64,000 nucleotides of DNA from an uncultured Kiritimatiellota bacterium (GTDB lineage Bacteria > Verrucomicrobiota > Kiritimatiellia > RFP12 > UBA1067). The DNA lies in the NCBI GenBank assembly GCA_934643865.1, contig CAKUCX010000003.1, forward strand, positions 26,231 to 90,230, given 5' to 3'. Under the pieces are notes generated by a model. That model was not told the DNA's origin, did no database searches, and was given only the letters and a program-made list of their open reading frames with translations. The position numbers and the translations under genes are program-made. Positions 49,122-57,106 of this stretch are shown here, in pieces. Numbering within the stretch: position 1 is the first letter of the stretch; every line of letters starts with the position of its first letter.

Positions 49122-49895
49122 ATGCGCGCGCTTGCGGACATCCTCGCCGAAGTGCAGACCACCGTCGCCGACGCCTGCAGGGTGTCGGGCCGGCGTGCGG
49201 ACGACGTGGAGATCGTCGCCGTCACGAAGACGCACGGACCCGAGGTCGTGCGCGAGGCATGGGAGGCGGGGCTGCGCATTGTGGGCGAGAACAAGGTGCA
49301 GGAGGCGGCCTGGAAACAGCCGCTCGCCGTGTCGGGTCCCGAATGGCACCTGATCGGGCATCTCCAGAAGAACAAGGTGCGCCCCGCGCTCGCGCTCTTC
49401 TCGACGTTCCACTCGATCGATTCGATCGGACTCATCGACCGTCTCCAGCTCCTGGCGGACGAAATGGGCGCGCGCGCGCGCATCCTCCTCGAAGTCAACA
49501 TGAGCGGCGAACGGTCGAAGGACGGGATGCGCCCGGCGGACGTCCCCGCCGCCGTCGAACGCGCGCTCGCCGCGCCGAACCTCACGCTCGAAGGCTTCAT
49601 GACGATGGCGCCGTTCACGCCGGCGGACAAGATCGAGGAGACGCGCCCCGTCTTCGCCGGCCTCCGCGAGCTGCGCGACGCGATGGAGGCCGCGTTCGGC
49701 GTCTCCCTGCCGCGCCTCTCGATGGGCATGTCGAACGACTACCGCATCGCCGTCGAGGAGGGCGCCACGTGGATCCGCCTCGGCACCGTCCTCTTCGGCG
49801 CGCGCCCGAAGGTGAAGCCGATGCGTCCCGTGGACGCGGGCGACGCCGGCGAAAGCGGCGAGGGCGGCGGCGCCTACGACCGCGTGATGGACTAG
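49122..49895 (+). CDS. YggS/PLP-homeostasis protein (PLPBP)
   Basis: 257 residues, 3 bp after lpxD. VEIVAVTKTHGPEVVREAWE contains the PLP lysine; GENKVQEA, WHLIGHLQKNKV, FHSIDSIGLID, LLEVNMSGERSKDGM and LSMGMSNDYRIAVEEG followed by WIRLGTVLFGAR are all family signatures. It binds pyridoxal 5'-phosphate without being an enzyme and keeps the cofactor pool balanced. The last 20 residues are a Gly/Asp-rich tail not seen in most family members. Confidence 0.95.
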   Translation: MRALADILAEVQTTVADACRVSGRRADDVEIVAVTKTHGPEVVREAWEAGLRIVGENKVQEAAWKQPLAVSGPEWHLIGHLQKNKVRPALALFSTFHSIDSIGLIDRLQLLADEMGARARILLEVNMSGERSKDGMRPADVPAAVERALAAPNLTLEGFMTMAPFTPADKIEETRPVFAGLRELRDAMEAAFGVSLPRLSMGMSNDYRIAVEEGATWIRLGTVLFGARPKVKPMRPVDAGDAGESGEGGGAYDRVMD

Positions 49896-49922
49896 ACTGC
49901 CGCCCGCGCCGTTGAGGTGTGT

Positions 49923-49940
49923 ACCGCCGACAAGGCGGTT
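49923..49940 (+). terminator. Weak hairpin after yggS
   Basis: ACCGCC, loop GACAA, GGCGGTTT: a 6-bp stem with only three T after it. It may attenuate read-through; it is a weak candidate terminator. Confidence 0.35.
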
Positions 49941-50385
49941 TCAGTGTGTTCGGTGGCCCGAGCGATGTTGCCCTCCCACAGTATCCCGATTTTTTCGAGG
50001 GGAGGGCCGTGTCGCCCGCCACCCGCGCTTCGCACGGGCATGTAGACCTTGACAGGAAAGTGATGGGCAAGAACCGGGAACGTGTCCGCTTCTTGCCGTG
50101 CCCGGGTCGCCGAGACAGACCCCGGGAAGGCCGCACGTGTCGAACCCGTCACGCCGCGCGGCGCGACGGGTTTCAAGATTATTACGCGGTGAAATCTCAT
50201 CTTGCGGCGGCGCGGACGGGTTGCATGGCCTCCGGCCGGTTAACACGGAGCGCGAGGAGGCACGGGGACACGGAGAGGATTTTGAGACTGGCGTGCGCAC
50301 CGCTTCATCCATCAAAGAGTGACGGGCTTCGAAGAGGGACGGGAATTGTTGCCGAGATGCGTGCAATCTCGTTCTGAAAACCTCC

Positions 50386-50493
50386 GTGTTGACCGGCCGG
50401 ATGGCGTGAGCCTCTCGCGTGTCGGGCCCGTTCGGACGTCCTGCGCCAAGTCCCCCTCCTCACCGATGCCTGAGATTTCAGTGCGTAATAAAA
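50386..50493 (+). repeat. 108-bp dispersed repeat, copy 1
   Basis: Begins GTGTTGACCGGCCGGATGG and ends TTTCAGTGCGTAATAAA. About 90% identical to copy 2 at 50896-51003 and the same length. Confidence 0.85.
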
Positions 50494-50895
50494 TCTCATC
50501 CATGGACAGAACCGTCATCTGCGAGAACGTCATCGTCTCGGCAATCAAATATGGTGGGCGCAAAGGACGCAAAGGCCGTAAAGATTCTCTGCGTTCTTTG
50601 CGTTACCTCTGCGTTCTTGGCGTTAAAACATCCCGTACTCCCTTTCAACGCAAAGTTCACAAAGAATTCTGACGCAAAGTTCGCAAAGCCTTTGCGGTCT
50701 TTGCGCTCGTTGTGGCAAAAAATGCCATGTTCCGGTTCCGAATCGACCGATTGAGGAATCGGCCGTGTAGAGGCGTACATGTAGAAGGGGCGCGGTCGCA
50801 ACACGTGGCGGCCATCCTGCCGGAACGATCCCGAAATGAAATCGCGCGCCAACTTTGAGAAACAATCTCCGTGTCTTCGCATCTCCGCGCACGCC

Positions 50896-51003
50896 GTGTT
50901 GACCGGCCGGATGGCGTGAGCCCCTCGCGCGCCGGGCCCGTTCGGACGTCCTGCGCCGAGTCCCCGCCTTCCGTATGTCTGAGATTTCAGTGCGTAATAA
51001 ATT
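50896..51003 (+). repeat. 108-bp dispersed repeat, copy 2
   Basis: Same ends and same length as the copy at 50386. A shorter third partial copy (GTGTTGACCGGTCGGGGG) starts at about 51090 and is flanked upstream by the 34-bp repeat. Confidence 0.85.
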
Positions 51004-51223
51004 TCGACCCTCCTGCACGACTGTTCCGAAGTGAAATCGCGCGCCAACGTTGAGAAACAATCTCCGCATCTTCGTATCTCCACGCGCTCGGTGTTGACCG
51101 GTCGGGGGACGCGGACTGCGCGGCGGAGCCGTGCGCCCCGTCGCGGAATCGGGATAAGCTGTCCCGAAAAAATCGGATAAGGGTGCTACAAGACCATTCT
51201 ATGCCTGTAGGGCCGTCGTATGG

Positions 51224-51229
51224 TACAAT
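51224..51229 (+). promoter_or_regulatory. -10 element of the 51236 gene (predicted leaderless)
   Basis: GTATGGTACAAT (TGG + TACAAT) is followed by ATGCAC and the ATG at 51236; no Shine-Dalgarno. Confidence 0.6.
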
Positions 51230-51235
51230 ATGCAC

Positions 51236-52150
51236 ATGGCGTTCAAGGACAATTCAGGGATTTCGGCCGTCACGGGATGTGCAGGATGCGTTCTCGCGCT
51301 GGTTGCGCTCGCCTCCGCCGTGTGCGGGGCGGAGGGCCTGCCGGCGCGGTCGCTGGCCGCCCGGATGCTTGACGCAGGCGAGCGCTTCGCGCCGCCCGCG
51401 CAGGCGATGCGCTGGGAGGCCGACCCCGCCGCCGACCCGAAGCTGTGGCCGTTCGACGTCGCGCGCATCGAGCGCCTTCTGGAAAAGCGGCTTGCGCGTG
51501 CGCCGGACGGAACCTACGCCCTCGTGCAGGACGACGGCGGAGGCGGCGCGGCGGCGCGTGCCGCGCGCGCGCGCGCCTACGTGAACAAGGTCGTTGCCGA
51601 CTGGGCGGTGATGGAGCTGGACGCACGGTTCCCGCGCTGCGACGCGAAGACGGTCAAGGCGCTTGCGGGCTACCGCGTCGACCTCAATCCGGCTTTCTGG
51701 TCGTCGTTCGCGATCCTCACGAAGAAGGGGCTCCTCGGCGGCGGCTCGGCCACGGTGGGGGGCTGGATCGCGGGCTGGAAGGTCGCGGACAACCTGTACC
51801 TCCTCCTCACGAGCGAACTCGGCGCCGAAGGCCGCCCGCGCGACTACCAGTTTGTCATGTGGGACGGGAAGAAGGACTGGCCGATCGCCGGATTCGACAC
51901 GTTCCCCGACGCGGCGCGCGCGCTCGTCGCCCTGCGCGTCAAGAAGAGCCCGATCGCCGCGAACAACCTCGCCGCGCTTCTCCACGCGCGCGACGCGAAC
52001 CGCCGCCTCTATATGCCCGAATACGTCGAATCGCTCCTCCGGCGCGCGGCGGCGGCGGGCTGCGAGACGGCCTTCCACAACCTCGGCGTCCTGATGGAGG
52101 AACAGGGCGACGCCGAGCAGGCCAAGGCCTTCTTCAGCCGGGGGCGTTGA
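51236..52150 (+). CDS. Secreted protein with C-terminal Sel1/TPR-like repeat
   Basis: 304 residues from the ATG at 51236; an ATG two codons upstream touches the -10 and is less likely. An N-terminal hydrophobic segment (about 12-30, CAGCVLALVALASAVCGAEG) is a signal peptide. The middle part is not recognised (VDLNPAFWSSFAILTKKGL, YQFVMWDGKKDWPIAGFDTF). The last 60 residues (YVESLLRRAAAAGCETAFHN then LGVLMEEQGDAEQAKAFFSR) form a Sel1/TPR-like helical pair. It probably works in the periplasm through protein contacts. Its 3' end overlaps the convergent minus-strand gene by 17 bp. Function unknown. Confidence 0.72.
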   Translation: MAFKDNSGISAVTGCAGCVLALVALASAVCGAEGLPARSLAARMLDAGERFAPPAQAMRWEADPAADPKLWPFDVARIERLLEKRLARAPDGTYALVQDDGGGGAAARAARARAYVNKVVADWAVMELDARFPRCDAKTVKALAGYRVDLNPAFWSSFAILTKKGLLGGGSATVGGWIAGWKVADNLYLLLTSELGAEGRPRDYQFVMWDGKKDWPIAGFDTFPDAARALVALRVKKSPIAANNLAALLHARDANRRLYMPEYVESLLRRAAAAGCETAFHNLGVLMEEQGDAEQAKAFFSRGR

Positions 52151-52667
52151 CCTCGCCGAGGGTCATCGTGCCGGAGAGGAGGGCGACGACCTGCTGCTGC
52201 ACCTCCGCGAGGTTTTCGAGGCGCAGGCGCGGGTCGAGGACGACGAAGCCCTCGCCCGTCTTGCGGTGTTCGTAGACGCGGATGATCGTGTGGTCGGCCT
52301 GTTCGCGCGCGTCGCGCTCGACGAGGACCTTCGCGCGCTCCAGCATCACCGCCAGCACGTAGACGACGTTTTTCATGGCGGGGTCGTCGAGCGACACGAG
52401 GCGCCTGAGCAGGTCGTCCGCCGTCTCCTTCTTCAGCGGCTCCTTGCGCGCGTCGGGCGGCGGGGGGGCGAGGTAGACGCCCTCCCAGAGGCTGAAGGGC
52501 TCCCAGCTGCGCGGGGCGGCCTTCCAGCATTCGGGGTGGCAGTCCAGGCGCTCGTAGCCGCCGGGGACCTCCTTGAGGGCTGAGACGACCGGGGCCCTGT
52601 CCACGAGCGGCTTTTGGCAGACCGTGCAGACGTGGCCGCGGCTCTTGATGTTCCATTCCTGCGACAT
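52134..52667 (-). CDS. Conserved hypothetical protein with N-terminal zinc-binding Cys motif
   Basis: 177 residues from the ATG at 52665-52667. HVCTVCQKPL and RLDCHPECWKA give four Cys (plus His), a likely zinc ribbon near residues 13-50. The rest (LVSLDDPAMKNVVYVLAVML, IIRVYEHRKTGEGFVVLDPR) is alpha/beta and not recognised. The transcript is predicted leaderless, with TATACT seven nt before the ATG. It is divergent from trpB2. I know no function for it. Confidence 0.68.
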   Translation of the reverse strand: MSQEWNIKSRGHVCTVCQKPLVDRAPVVSALKEVPGGYERLDCHPECWKAAPRSWEPFSLWEGVYLAPPPPDARKEPLKKETADDLLRRLVSLDDPAMKNVVYVLAVMLERAKVLVERDAREQADHTIIRVYEHRKTGEGFVVLDPRLRLENLAEVQQQVVALLSGTMTLGEVNAPG

Positions 52668-52674
52668 GGCCGCC

Positions 52675-52680
52675 AGTATA
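52675..52680 (-). promoter_or_regulatory. -10 element of the zinc-motif gene (predicted leaderless)
   Basis: Minus strand: GTGCTATACT (TGC + TATACT), then GGCGGCC and the ATG. Confidence 0.6.
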
Positions 52681-52695
52681 GCACAAAAATCCCCC

Positions 52696-52724
52696 TTGCG
52701 CGCCGTTTCTCTTTGTAGTATCAT
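52696..52724 (+). promoter_or_regulatory. Promoter of trpB2 (-35 TTGCGC, 17 bp, -10 TATCAT)
   Basis: CCCCCTTGCGC with the -35 at 52696-52701, -10 TATCAT at 52719-52724, then a Shine-Dalgarno AAGGAG (52735-52740) before the ATG at 52751. It overlaps the divergent promoter region of the minus-strand gene. Confidence 0.75.
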
Positions 52725-52750
52725 ATGTTTCTCCAAGGAGAAACTAGGAC

Positions 52751-54130
52751 ATGAAGGACGAAGGCGAGATCCCCTACAAGACCTACCTGGCCGAAGACGA
52801 GCTGCCGACGGCGTGGTACAACCTGCGCGCGGACATGAAGACGAAGCCCGCGCCGCTCCTGAGCCCCGCGACCGGGAAGCCCGTCACCGCCGGGGAGCTG
52901 GGGCGCGTCTTCTGCGACGAACTCGTGCGGCAGGAGCTGGACGACACGACGCCCTGGTTCCCGATCCCCGCGCCGATCCGCGACTTCTACCGGATGTTCC
53001 GCCCCAGCCCCCTCGTCCGCGCCTACTTCCTGGAGCGCGCGCTCGGCACGCCCGCGAAGATCTACTACAAGTTCGAGGGCAACAACACCTCCGGCTCGCA
53101 CAAGCTCAACAGCGCGATCGCCCAGGCCTACTACGCGAAGGCGCAGGGCCTCAAGGGCGTGACGACCGAGACGGGCGCGGGCCAGTGGGGCACGGCCCTC
53201 TCGATGGCGTGCGCCTTCTTCGGGTTGGACTGCAAGGTGTTCATGGTGAAGTGCTCCTACGAGCAGAAGCCGTTCCGCCGCGAGGTGATGCGCACGTACG
53301 GGGCCGCCGTCACGCCGTCGCCCTCGATGGAGACGGCGGTGGGGCGCGCGATCAACGCCGCGCATCCCGGCACGACGGGCTCGCTCGGCTGCGCGATCTC
53401 CGAGGCGGTGGAGGCGGCCGTCTCCACGCCGGGCTACCGCTACGTGCTCGGCAGCGTCCTCGCGCAGGTGCTGCTGCACCAGTCGATCATCGGCCTGGAG
53501 GCCCACACGGCCTTCGCGAAGCTCGGCGTGCAGCCGGACGTGATCATCGGCTGCGCGGGCGGCGGCTCGAATCTCGGCGGGCTCATCGCGCCGTTCATGG
53601 GCGAGAAGCTGCGGGGCGAGAGGGCCTGCCGCTTCATCGCGGTGGAGCCGGCGAGTTGCCCCTCGCTCACGCGCGGCCGCTACGCCTACGACTACTGCGA
53701 CACGGGCCGCGTCTGCCCGCTCCAGAAGATGTACACGCTCGGGCACGACTTCATCCCCTCCGCGAGCCACGCGGGCGGCCTGCGCTACCACGGCATGAGC
53801 GCGTCGCTCAGCGAACTCTACGCCGAGGGGCTCATGGAGGCGCGCGCCGTGGAGCAGACGGGCGTCTTCGCGGCGGCGCAGCAGTTCGCGCGCGCGGAGG
53901 GCATCCTGCCGGCGCCGGAGTCGAGCCACGCGATCCGCGCGGCGATCGACGAGGCGCTGCGGTGCAAGGCGGAGGGCCGGGCGGAGACGATCCTCTTCGG
54001 CCTCACGGGCACGGGCTACTTCGACATGACGGCCTACCAGAAGTTCAACGACGGCGTGATGTCCGATTCCGTCCCGACGGACGCCGAGCTCGTCGCGAGC
54101 TTCGCGAAGCTGCCCGCCGTGGCGGGCTGA
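52751..54130 (+). CDS. trpB: Tryptophan synthase beta subunit, TrpB2 type
   Basis: 459 residues, longer than the usual TrpB1 (about 400) and typical of the TrpB2 class. It has the N-terminal extension PYKTYLAEDELPTAWYNLRA and the block RPSPLVRAYFLERALGTPAK. The PLP lysine is K118 (GSHKLNSA), with TETGAGQWGTALSMAC and CAGGGSNLGGLIAPF (phosphate loop) following. TrpB2 can make tryptophan from indole and serine without TrpA. No trpA or other trp gene is next to it here, which suits a stand-alone indole-salvage role. Strong promoter and Shine-Dalgarno. Confidence 0.94.
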   Translation: MKDEGEIPYKTYLAEDELPTAWYNLRADMKTKPAPLLSPATGKPVTAGELGRVFCDELVRQELDDTTPWFPIPAPIRDFYRMFRPSPLVRAYFLERALGTPAKIYYKFEGNNTSGSHKLNSAIAQAYYAKAQGLKGVTTETGAGQWGTALSMACAFFGLDCKVFMVKCSYEQKPFRREVMRTYGAAVTPSPSMETAVGRAINAAHPGTTGSLGCAISEAVEAAVSTPGYRYVLGSVLAQVLLHQSIIGLEAHTAFAKLGVQPDVIIGCAGGGSNLGGLIAPFMGEKLRGERACRFIAVEPASCPSLTRGRYAYDYCDTGRVCPLQKMYTLGHDFIPSASHAGGLRYHGMSASLSELYAEGLMEARAVEQTGVFAAAQQFARAEGILPAPESSHAIRAAIDEALRCKAEGRAETILFGLTGTGYFDMTAYQKFNDGVMSDSVPTDAELVASFAKLPAVAG

Positions 54131-54178
54131 GCGGGCCGGCGTCGCGGGCGGCAACGGGTTTCGGGGCGGCCCGCCCCC

Positions 54179-54207
54179 TTGACCCGCATGGGAAGGCAGA
54201 GTACAAT
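54179..54207 (+). promoter_or_regulatory. Promoter of the AsmA-like gene (-35 TTGACC, 17 bp, -10 TACAAT)
   Basis: CCCCCTTGACC with the -35 at 54179-54184 and TACAAT at 54202-54207; an AAAAGGAA Shine-Dalgarno follows before the ATG at 54248. Confidence 0.75.
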
Positions 54208-54247
54208 ATGCCCTGCAATCTCTGCCGACAAGAAAAGGAACCCCGCC

Positions 54248-55153
54248 ATGAAGAAAGCCGTCAAAATCATCCTCTGGACGCTGGGGGCGCTGCTGGGCCT
54301 TGGCGTCGTGCTGCTCCTCTCGCTGCCGCTCTGGATCGGGCCCGCCGTCAAGACCGTCGCGCAGGCCGTCGTGCCGTCCTACACGGGGTGCGACTTCCGC
54401 CTGGCGTCGTTCAGCCTCAACCCGTTCACGGGCCGCCTGCAGCTCGTCGAGGCGCATCTTTCAAACCCCAGGGGCTTTTCGCAGCCGGAGGCGTTCAGCG
54501 TCGCGACCGTGCGCGTGGACGTGGCGGTCGGTTCGCTCCTCACGTCGACGATCCACGTGCGCGAGATCGCGATCGAGGGCCCGTTCGTGGGCTACTTCAG
54601 CGCGAACGGCACGAACAACTTCGCGGCGATCCTCGCCCACGTCGAGGCGAAGACGGGGCCGTCGGAGAAGAAGCCGAAGGAGGCGGGGGCGAAGGAAGGC
54701 GCCGGGAAGAAGGTCGTCATCGACCGCTTCCGCCTCGCGGGTACGCGCGTGAACCTCGGCATGCTGCCCCTTGCGATCCCCACGATCGAGCTGACGGACA
54801 TCGGCAAGGACACGGGCGGCGCGACGTTCAAGGAGGTGTGCGACGCCGTATGGGCGAACCTCGAGAAGTTCGTGACGGGCGTCGGCAACATGGCCTCGGA
54901 GCTTCTCAAGGGCACGGGGAACGCCGCCTCGAATCTCGTCAAGGGCGCCGGCGACGCCGCCTCGGGCCTCGTCAAGGGGGCCGAGGGCACGGCCAAGGAC
55001 CTCGTGAAGGGGGCCGGCGACACGACCACGGGCCTTGTCAAGGGCGTCGCGGACGGCGTCGGCACGGCCTCCGGGAAGACGGGCGAGGCAATCGGCAAGG
55101 GCGTGAAGAGCGCGGCCGAGGGCCTGCGCAAGATCAACCCGTTTGGAAAGTGA
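54248..55153 (+). CDS. AsmA-like membrane-anchored protein with LEA-like 11-residue repeats
   Basis: 301 residues. One N-terminal membrane segment (about 6-30) is followed by an AsmA/DUF748-type beta-rich part (about 35-190): TGCDFRLASFSLNPFTGRLQ, VRVDVAVGSLLTSTIHVREI and VVIDRFRLAGTRVNLGM. Residues about 215-295 are repeats of about 11 residues such as NLVKGAGDAAS, GLVKGAEGTAK, DLVKGAGDTTT and GLVKGVADGVG, which resemble the amphipathic repeats of LEA proteins. AsmA-family proteins move lipids or organise the envelope; the repeat tail may lie on a membrane surface. A fairly small member of the family (others are 500 or more residues). Confidence 0.72.
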   Translation: MKKAVKIILWTLGALLGLGVVLLLSLPLWIGPAVKTVAQAVVPSYTGCDFRLASFSLNPFTGRLQLVEAHLSNPRGFSQPEAFSVATVRVDVAVGSLLTSTIHVREIAIEGPFVGYFSANGTNNFAAILAHVEAKTGPSEKKPKEAGAKEGAGKKVVIDRFRLAGTRVNLGMLPLAIPTIELTDIGKDTGGATFKEVCDAVWANLEKFVTGVGNMASELLKGTGNAASNLVKGAGDAASGLVKGAEGTAKDLVKGAGDTTTGLVKGVADGVGTASGKTGEAIGKGVKSAAEGLRKINPFGK

Positions 55154-55156
55154 GCC

Positions 55157-56413
55157 GTGCCCCAGGCCATCCATCTCGTCGGCATCGGGGGCGTGGGCAT
55201 GAGCGCCCTCGCCCAGGCGTATCTTGATGCGGGCTTCGCGGTGACGGGTGCAGACCGTGCGCTGGGCGCGCCCGGCCCGCGCCCGGGCGTCCTCGCCGCG
55301 CTTGCGCGCCAAGGCGTGCGCCTCTTCCCGGACGACGGGTCGGGCGTCGGCGCCGGCACCGCGCGCGTCGTCGTCTCGACGGCCATCGAGGAGACGAACC
55401 GCGACCTCCGGCGCGCGCGCGCGCACGGCCTCCCGGTCGTCCACCGCGCCGCCGCGCTTGCGGACCTGCTCGCGCCGCGCCGGCTCGTCGCCGTCGCGGG
55501 GACGTGCGGCAAGTCGACCGTGACGGCGATCCTCGGCCATCTGCTCGCGGAGAGCGGCTTCGATCCCGTCGTCGTGAACGGCGCGCAGGTCGTGGGCTGG
55601 GACGCGGGCGGCACGCGCGTCGGCTCCGCGCGGAAGGGGGCGGGCGCCTACGCCGTCGCCGAGGTCGACGAGAGCGACAAGTCGCTCGTCGCCTTCAGGC
55701 CCTACGCCGCCGTCGTCACGAACGCCTCCGCCGACCACTATCCGAAGGCGGAGATGGACGCGGTTTTCGACGCCTTCGTGCGCGGGGTGCCGGGGCCGGT
55801 GGTCGACGGCCGCCGCACGCCGATCGTCCCTTCCGCCGTCGCCCGCACGATTCCGCTCTCCGGCGAACACAACGCCGTGAACGCCGAGTGCGCGCTGCGC
55901 ATGGCGGCGGCGCTCGGGGCCGACCCGGCGCGCCTCGCCGCCGCGATCCGCACGTTCCCCGGCGTCGAGCGCCGGCTGCAGCGGGTGGGGACCTGCGGCG
56001 GGGCGGCCGTCTACGACGACTACGCGCACAACCCGGAAAAGCTGCACGCGATGCTCGCGACGCTGCAGGCGGCCTACCCGAAGGGCGTGGCCGTCGTCTG
56101 GCGGCCGCACGGCTACGCGCCGCTCCGGAAGACGCTGGAGGCGCTGGCGGCGATGTTCCGCGCGGCGCTGCGGCCGTGCGACGAGCTGCTCGTGCTGCCC
56201 GTCTACGACGCCGGGGGCACGGCGGAGCGCGCGCTCAATTCGGATGCGCTCGTGGCGCGGCTGGACGCTTCGCCCGTGCGGCTCGTCGAGGATCTTGAAG
56301 ACGCGGAGGCCCGTCTCCGCACGCACGCGCCGGCGTTCGGCGCATTGGTCGTGGCCGGCGCGCGCGATCCGGGGCTCCCGGTTCTCGCCCGCCGTCTCGC
56401 AGGAAAGGAATGA
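55157..56413 (+). CDS. Mur ligase of the MurC/Mpl group with an unusual P-loop
   Basis: 418 residues from the GTG at 55157, 3 bp after the previous stop. MurC-type features: IHLVGIGGVGMSALAQAYLD, VVVSTAIEETNRDLRRARAH, YAVAEVDESDKSLVAFRPYA, TNASADHYPK, GVERRLQRVG, YDDYAHNPEKLHAML and VWRPHGYAPLRKT. The ATP loop reads AGTCGKSTVTA instead of the usual GT(H/S)GKT(T/S), so Cys and Ser replace conserved positions. MurC adds L-alanine to UDP-MurNAc and Mpl adds tripeptide during recycling; which substrate is used here is uncertain. It is shorter than typical MurC (450-490), mostly in the middle domain. Confidence 0.75.
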   Translation: MPQAIHLVGIGGVGMSALAQAYLDAGFAVTGADRALGAPGPRPGVLAALARQGVRLFPDDGSGVGAGTARVVVSTAIEETNRDLRRARAHGLPVVHRAAALADLLAPRRLVAVAGTCGKSTVTAILGHLLAESGFDPVVVNGAQVVGWDAGGTRVGSARKGAGAYAVAEVDESDKSLVAFRPYAAVVTNASADHYPKAEMDAVFDAFVRGVPGPVVDGRRTPIVPSAVARTIPLSGEHNAVNAECALRMAAALGADPARLAAAIRTFPGVERRLQRVGTCGGAAVYDDYAHNPEKLHAMLATLQAAYPKGVAVVWRPHGYAPLRKTLEALAAMFRAALRPCDELLVLPVYDAGGTAERALNSDALVARLDASPVRLVEDLEDAEARLRTHAPAFGALVVAGARDPGLPVLARRLAGKE

Positions 56414-57102
56414 AGACGATGAAACGGAAACTCGCGTTCGCGCTCGCCGCCGTGCTTGCGGCGTCGCCCCTCTTGCCGGCCGCCGCCGCGGAGGAGAAGA
56501 AGGAGGCCGCCGCCGCCGAGGCCGCAGGCCCCACGCCCGCGCAGCTCAAGGCGCGCAAGGCGAAGAAGCCCTCCTACACCAAGTTCGCCGAGGCGCAGGC
56601 CGTGGCGGAGAAGTGCGCGCAGCCGCTCGTCGTCGCGCTGCTGCCCGACGGGCGCCCGGACGTCCAGTTCCTCAAGCAGAAGATCATCAACCGCAAGGAG
56701 TTCCTCAAGGACTTCGCGAAGGCGAACTGCGTCCTGGCGTTCATCAAGATCAAGCCGGACAACAGGGACGCGAAGAAGATCGAGACGCGCGGCATGAAGG
56801 AGCCCGACCTCAAGTTCCTCGAAAACTTCGCCGTCTCGGAAAAGGCCATCGCACAGGCGAAGCAGCAGAACAAGGACGAGCCGAAGTACACGGACCTGGC
56901 GTGCTACCCGGCCGTGATCTGCGTGGACGCGACGGGCCAGAAGGAGCTCTTCCGCCTCGCCCCCTACGACAAGGAGGGCGGCTTCGGCGTGTGGCTCTCG
57001 CAGGTCGTCGACAGCTTCCGCTCGGCCGGCATCGAGCCCGCCGTCTCGGAGATCGTCAACAAGATCATCGAGAACCCCGACGACCCCAAGAAGTGGAAAT
57101 AG
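56410..57102 (+). CDS. Secreted thioredoxin-fold-like protein
   Basis: 230 residues, overlapping the ligase by 4 bp (ATGA), with an AGGAAAGG Shine-Dalgarno. Signal peptide to about residue 27 (LAFALAAVLAASPLLPAAAA), then a Lys/Ala-rich linker. Segments KFAEAQAVAEKCAQPLVVAL, EFLKDFAKANCVLAFIKIK and ACYPAVICVDATGQKEL look like the thioredoxin_7/thioredoxin-like fold with a cis-Pro strand. There is no CxxC motif, so it is probably not a redox enzyme. Function unknown. Confidence 0.55.
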   Translation: MKTMKRKLAFALAAVLAASPLLPAAAAEEKKEAAAAEAAGPTPAQLKARKAKKPSYTKFAEAQAVAEKCAQPLVVALLPDGRPDVQFLKQKIINRKEFLKDFAKANCVLAFIKIKPDNRDAKKIETRGMKEPDLKFLENFAVSEKAIAQAKQQNKDEPKYTDLACYPAVICVDATGQKELFRLAPYDKEGGFGVWLSQVVDSFRSAGIEPAVSEIVNKIIENPDDPKKWK

Positions 57103-57106
57103 CCTG

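Larger units (their letters stand above)
49896..51223 (+). other. 1.3-kb gene-poor region with degenerate repeats
   Basis: I see no convincing gene here. It holds a weak hairpin after yggS (49923-49940), a 108-bp repeat present twice (50386 and 50896), and a 34-bp repeat present twice (50837 and 51032, with GAAATCGCGCGCCAAC). Simple-sequence stretches of the types CACGGAG/CGAGGAGGCACGG (about 50240-50280) and GCAAAGGACGCAAAG, TTCTTTGCGTT (about 50558-50710) are also present. The content is lower in G+C than its flanks around 50470-50740. Short frames here change from copy to copy and are not conserved. Confidence 0.7.

Noticed and set aside
49919..50754. Several 80-150 codon frames in the gap between yggS and the gene at 51236
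   Set aside because: They run through duplicated and simple repeats, differ between copies, and lack start signals or recognisable domains.
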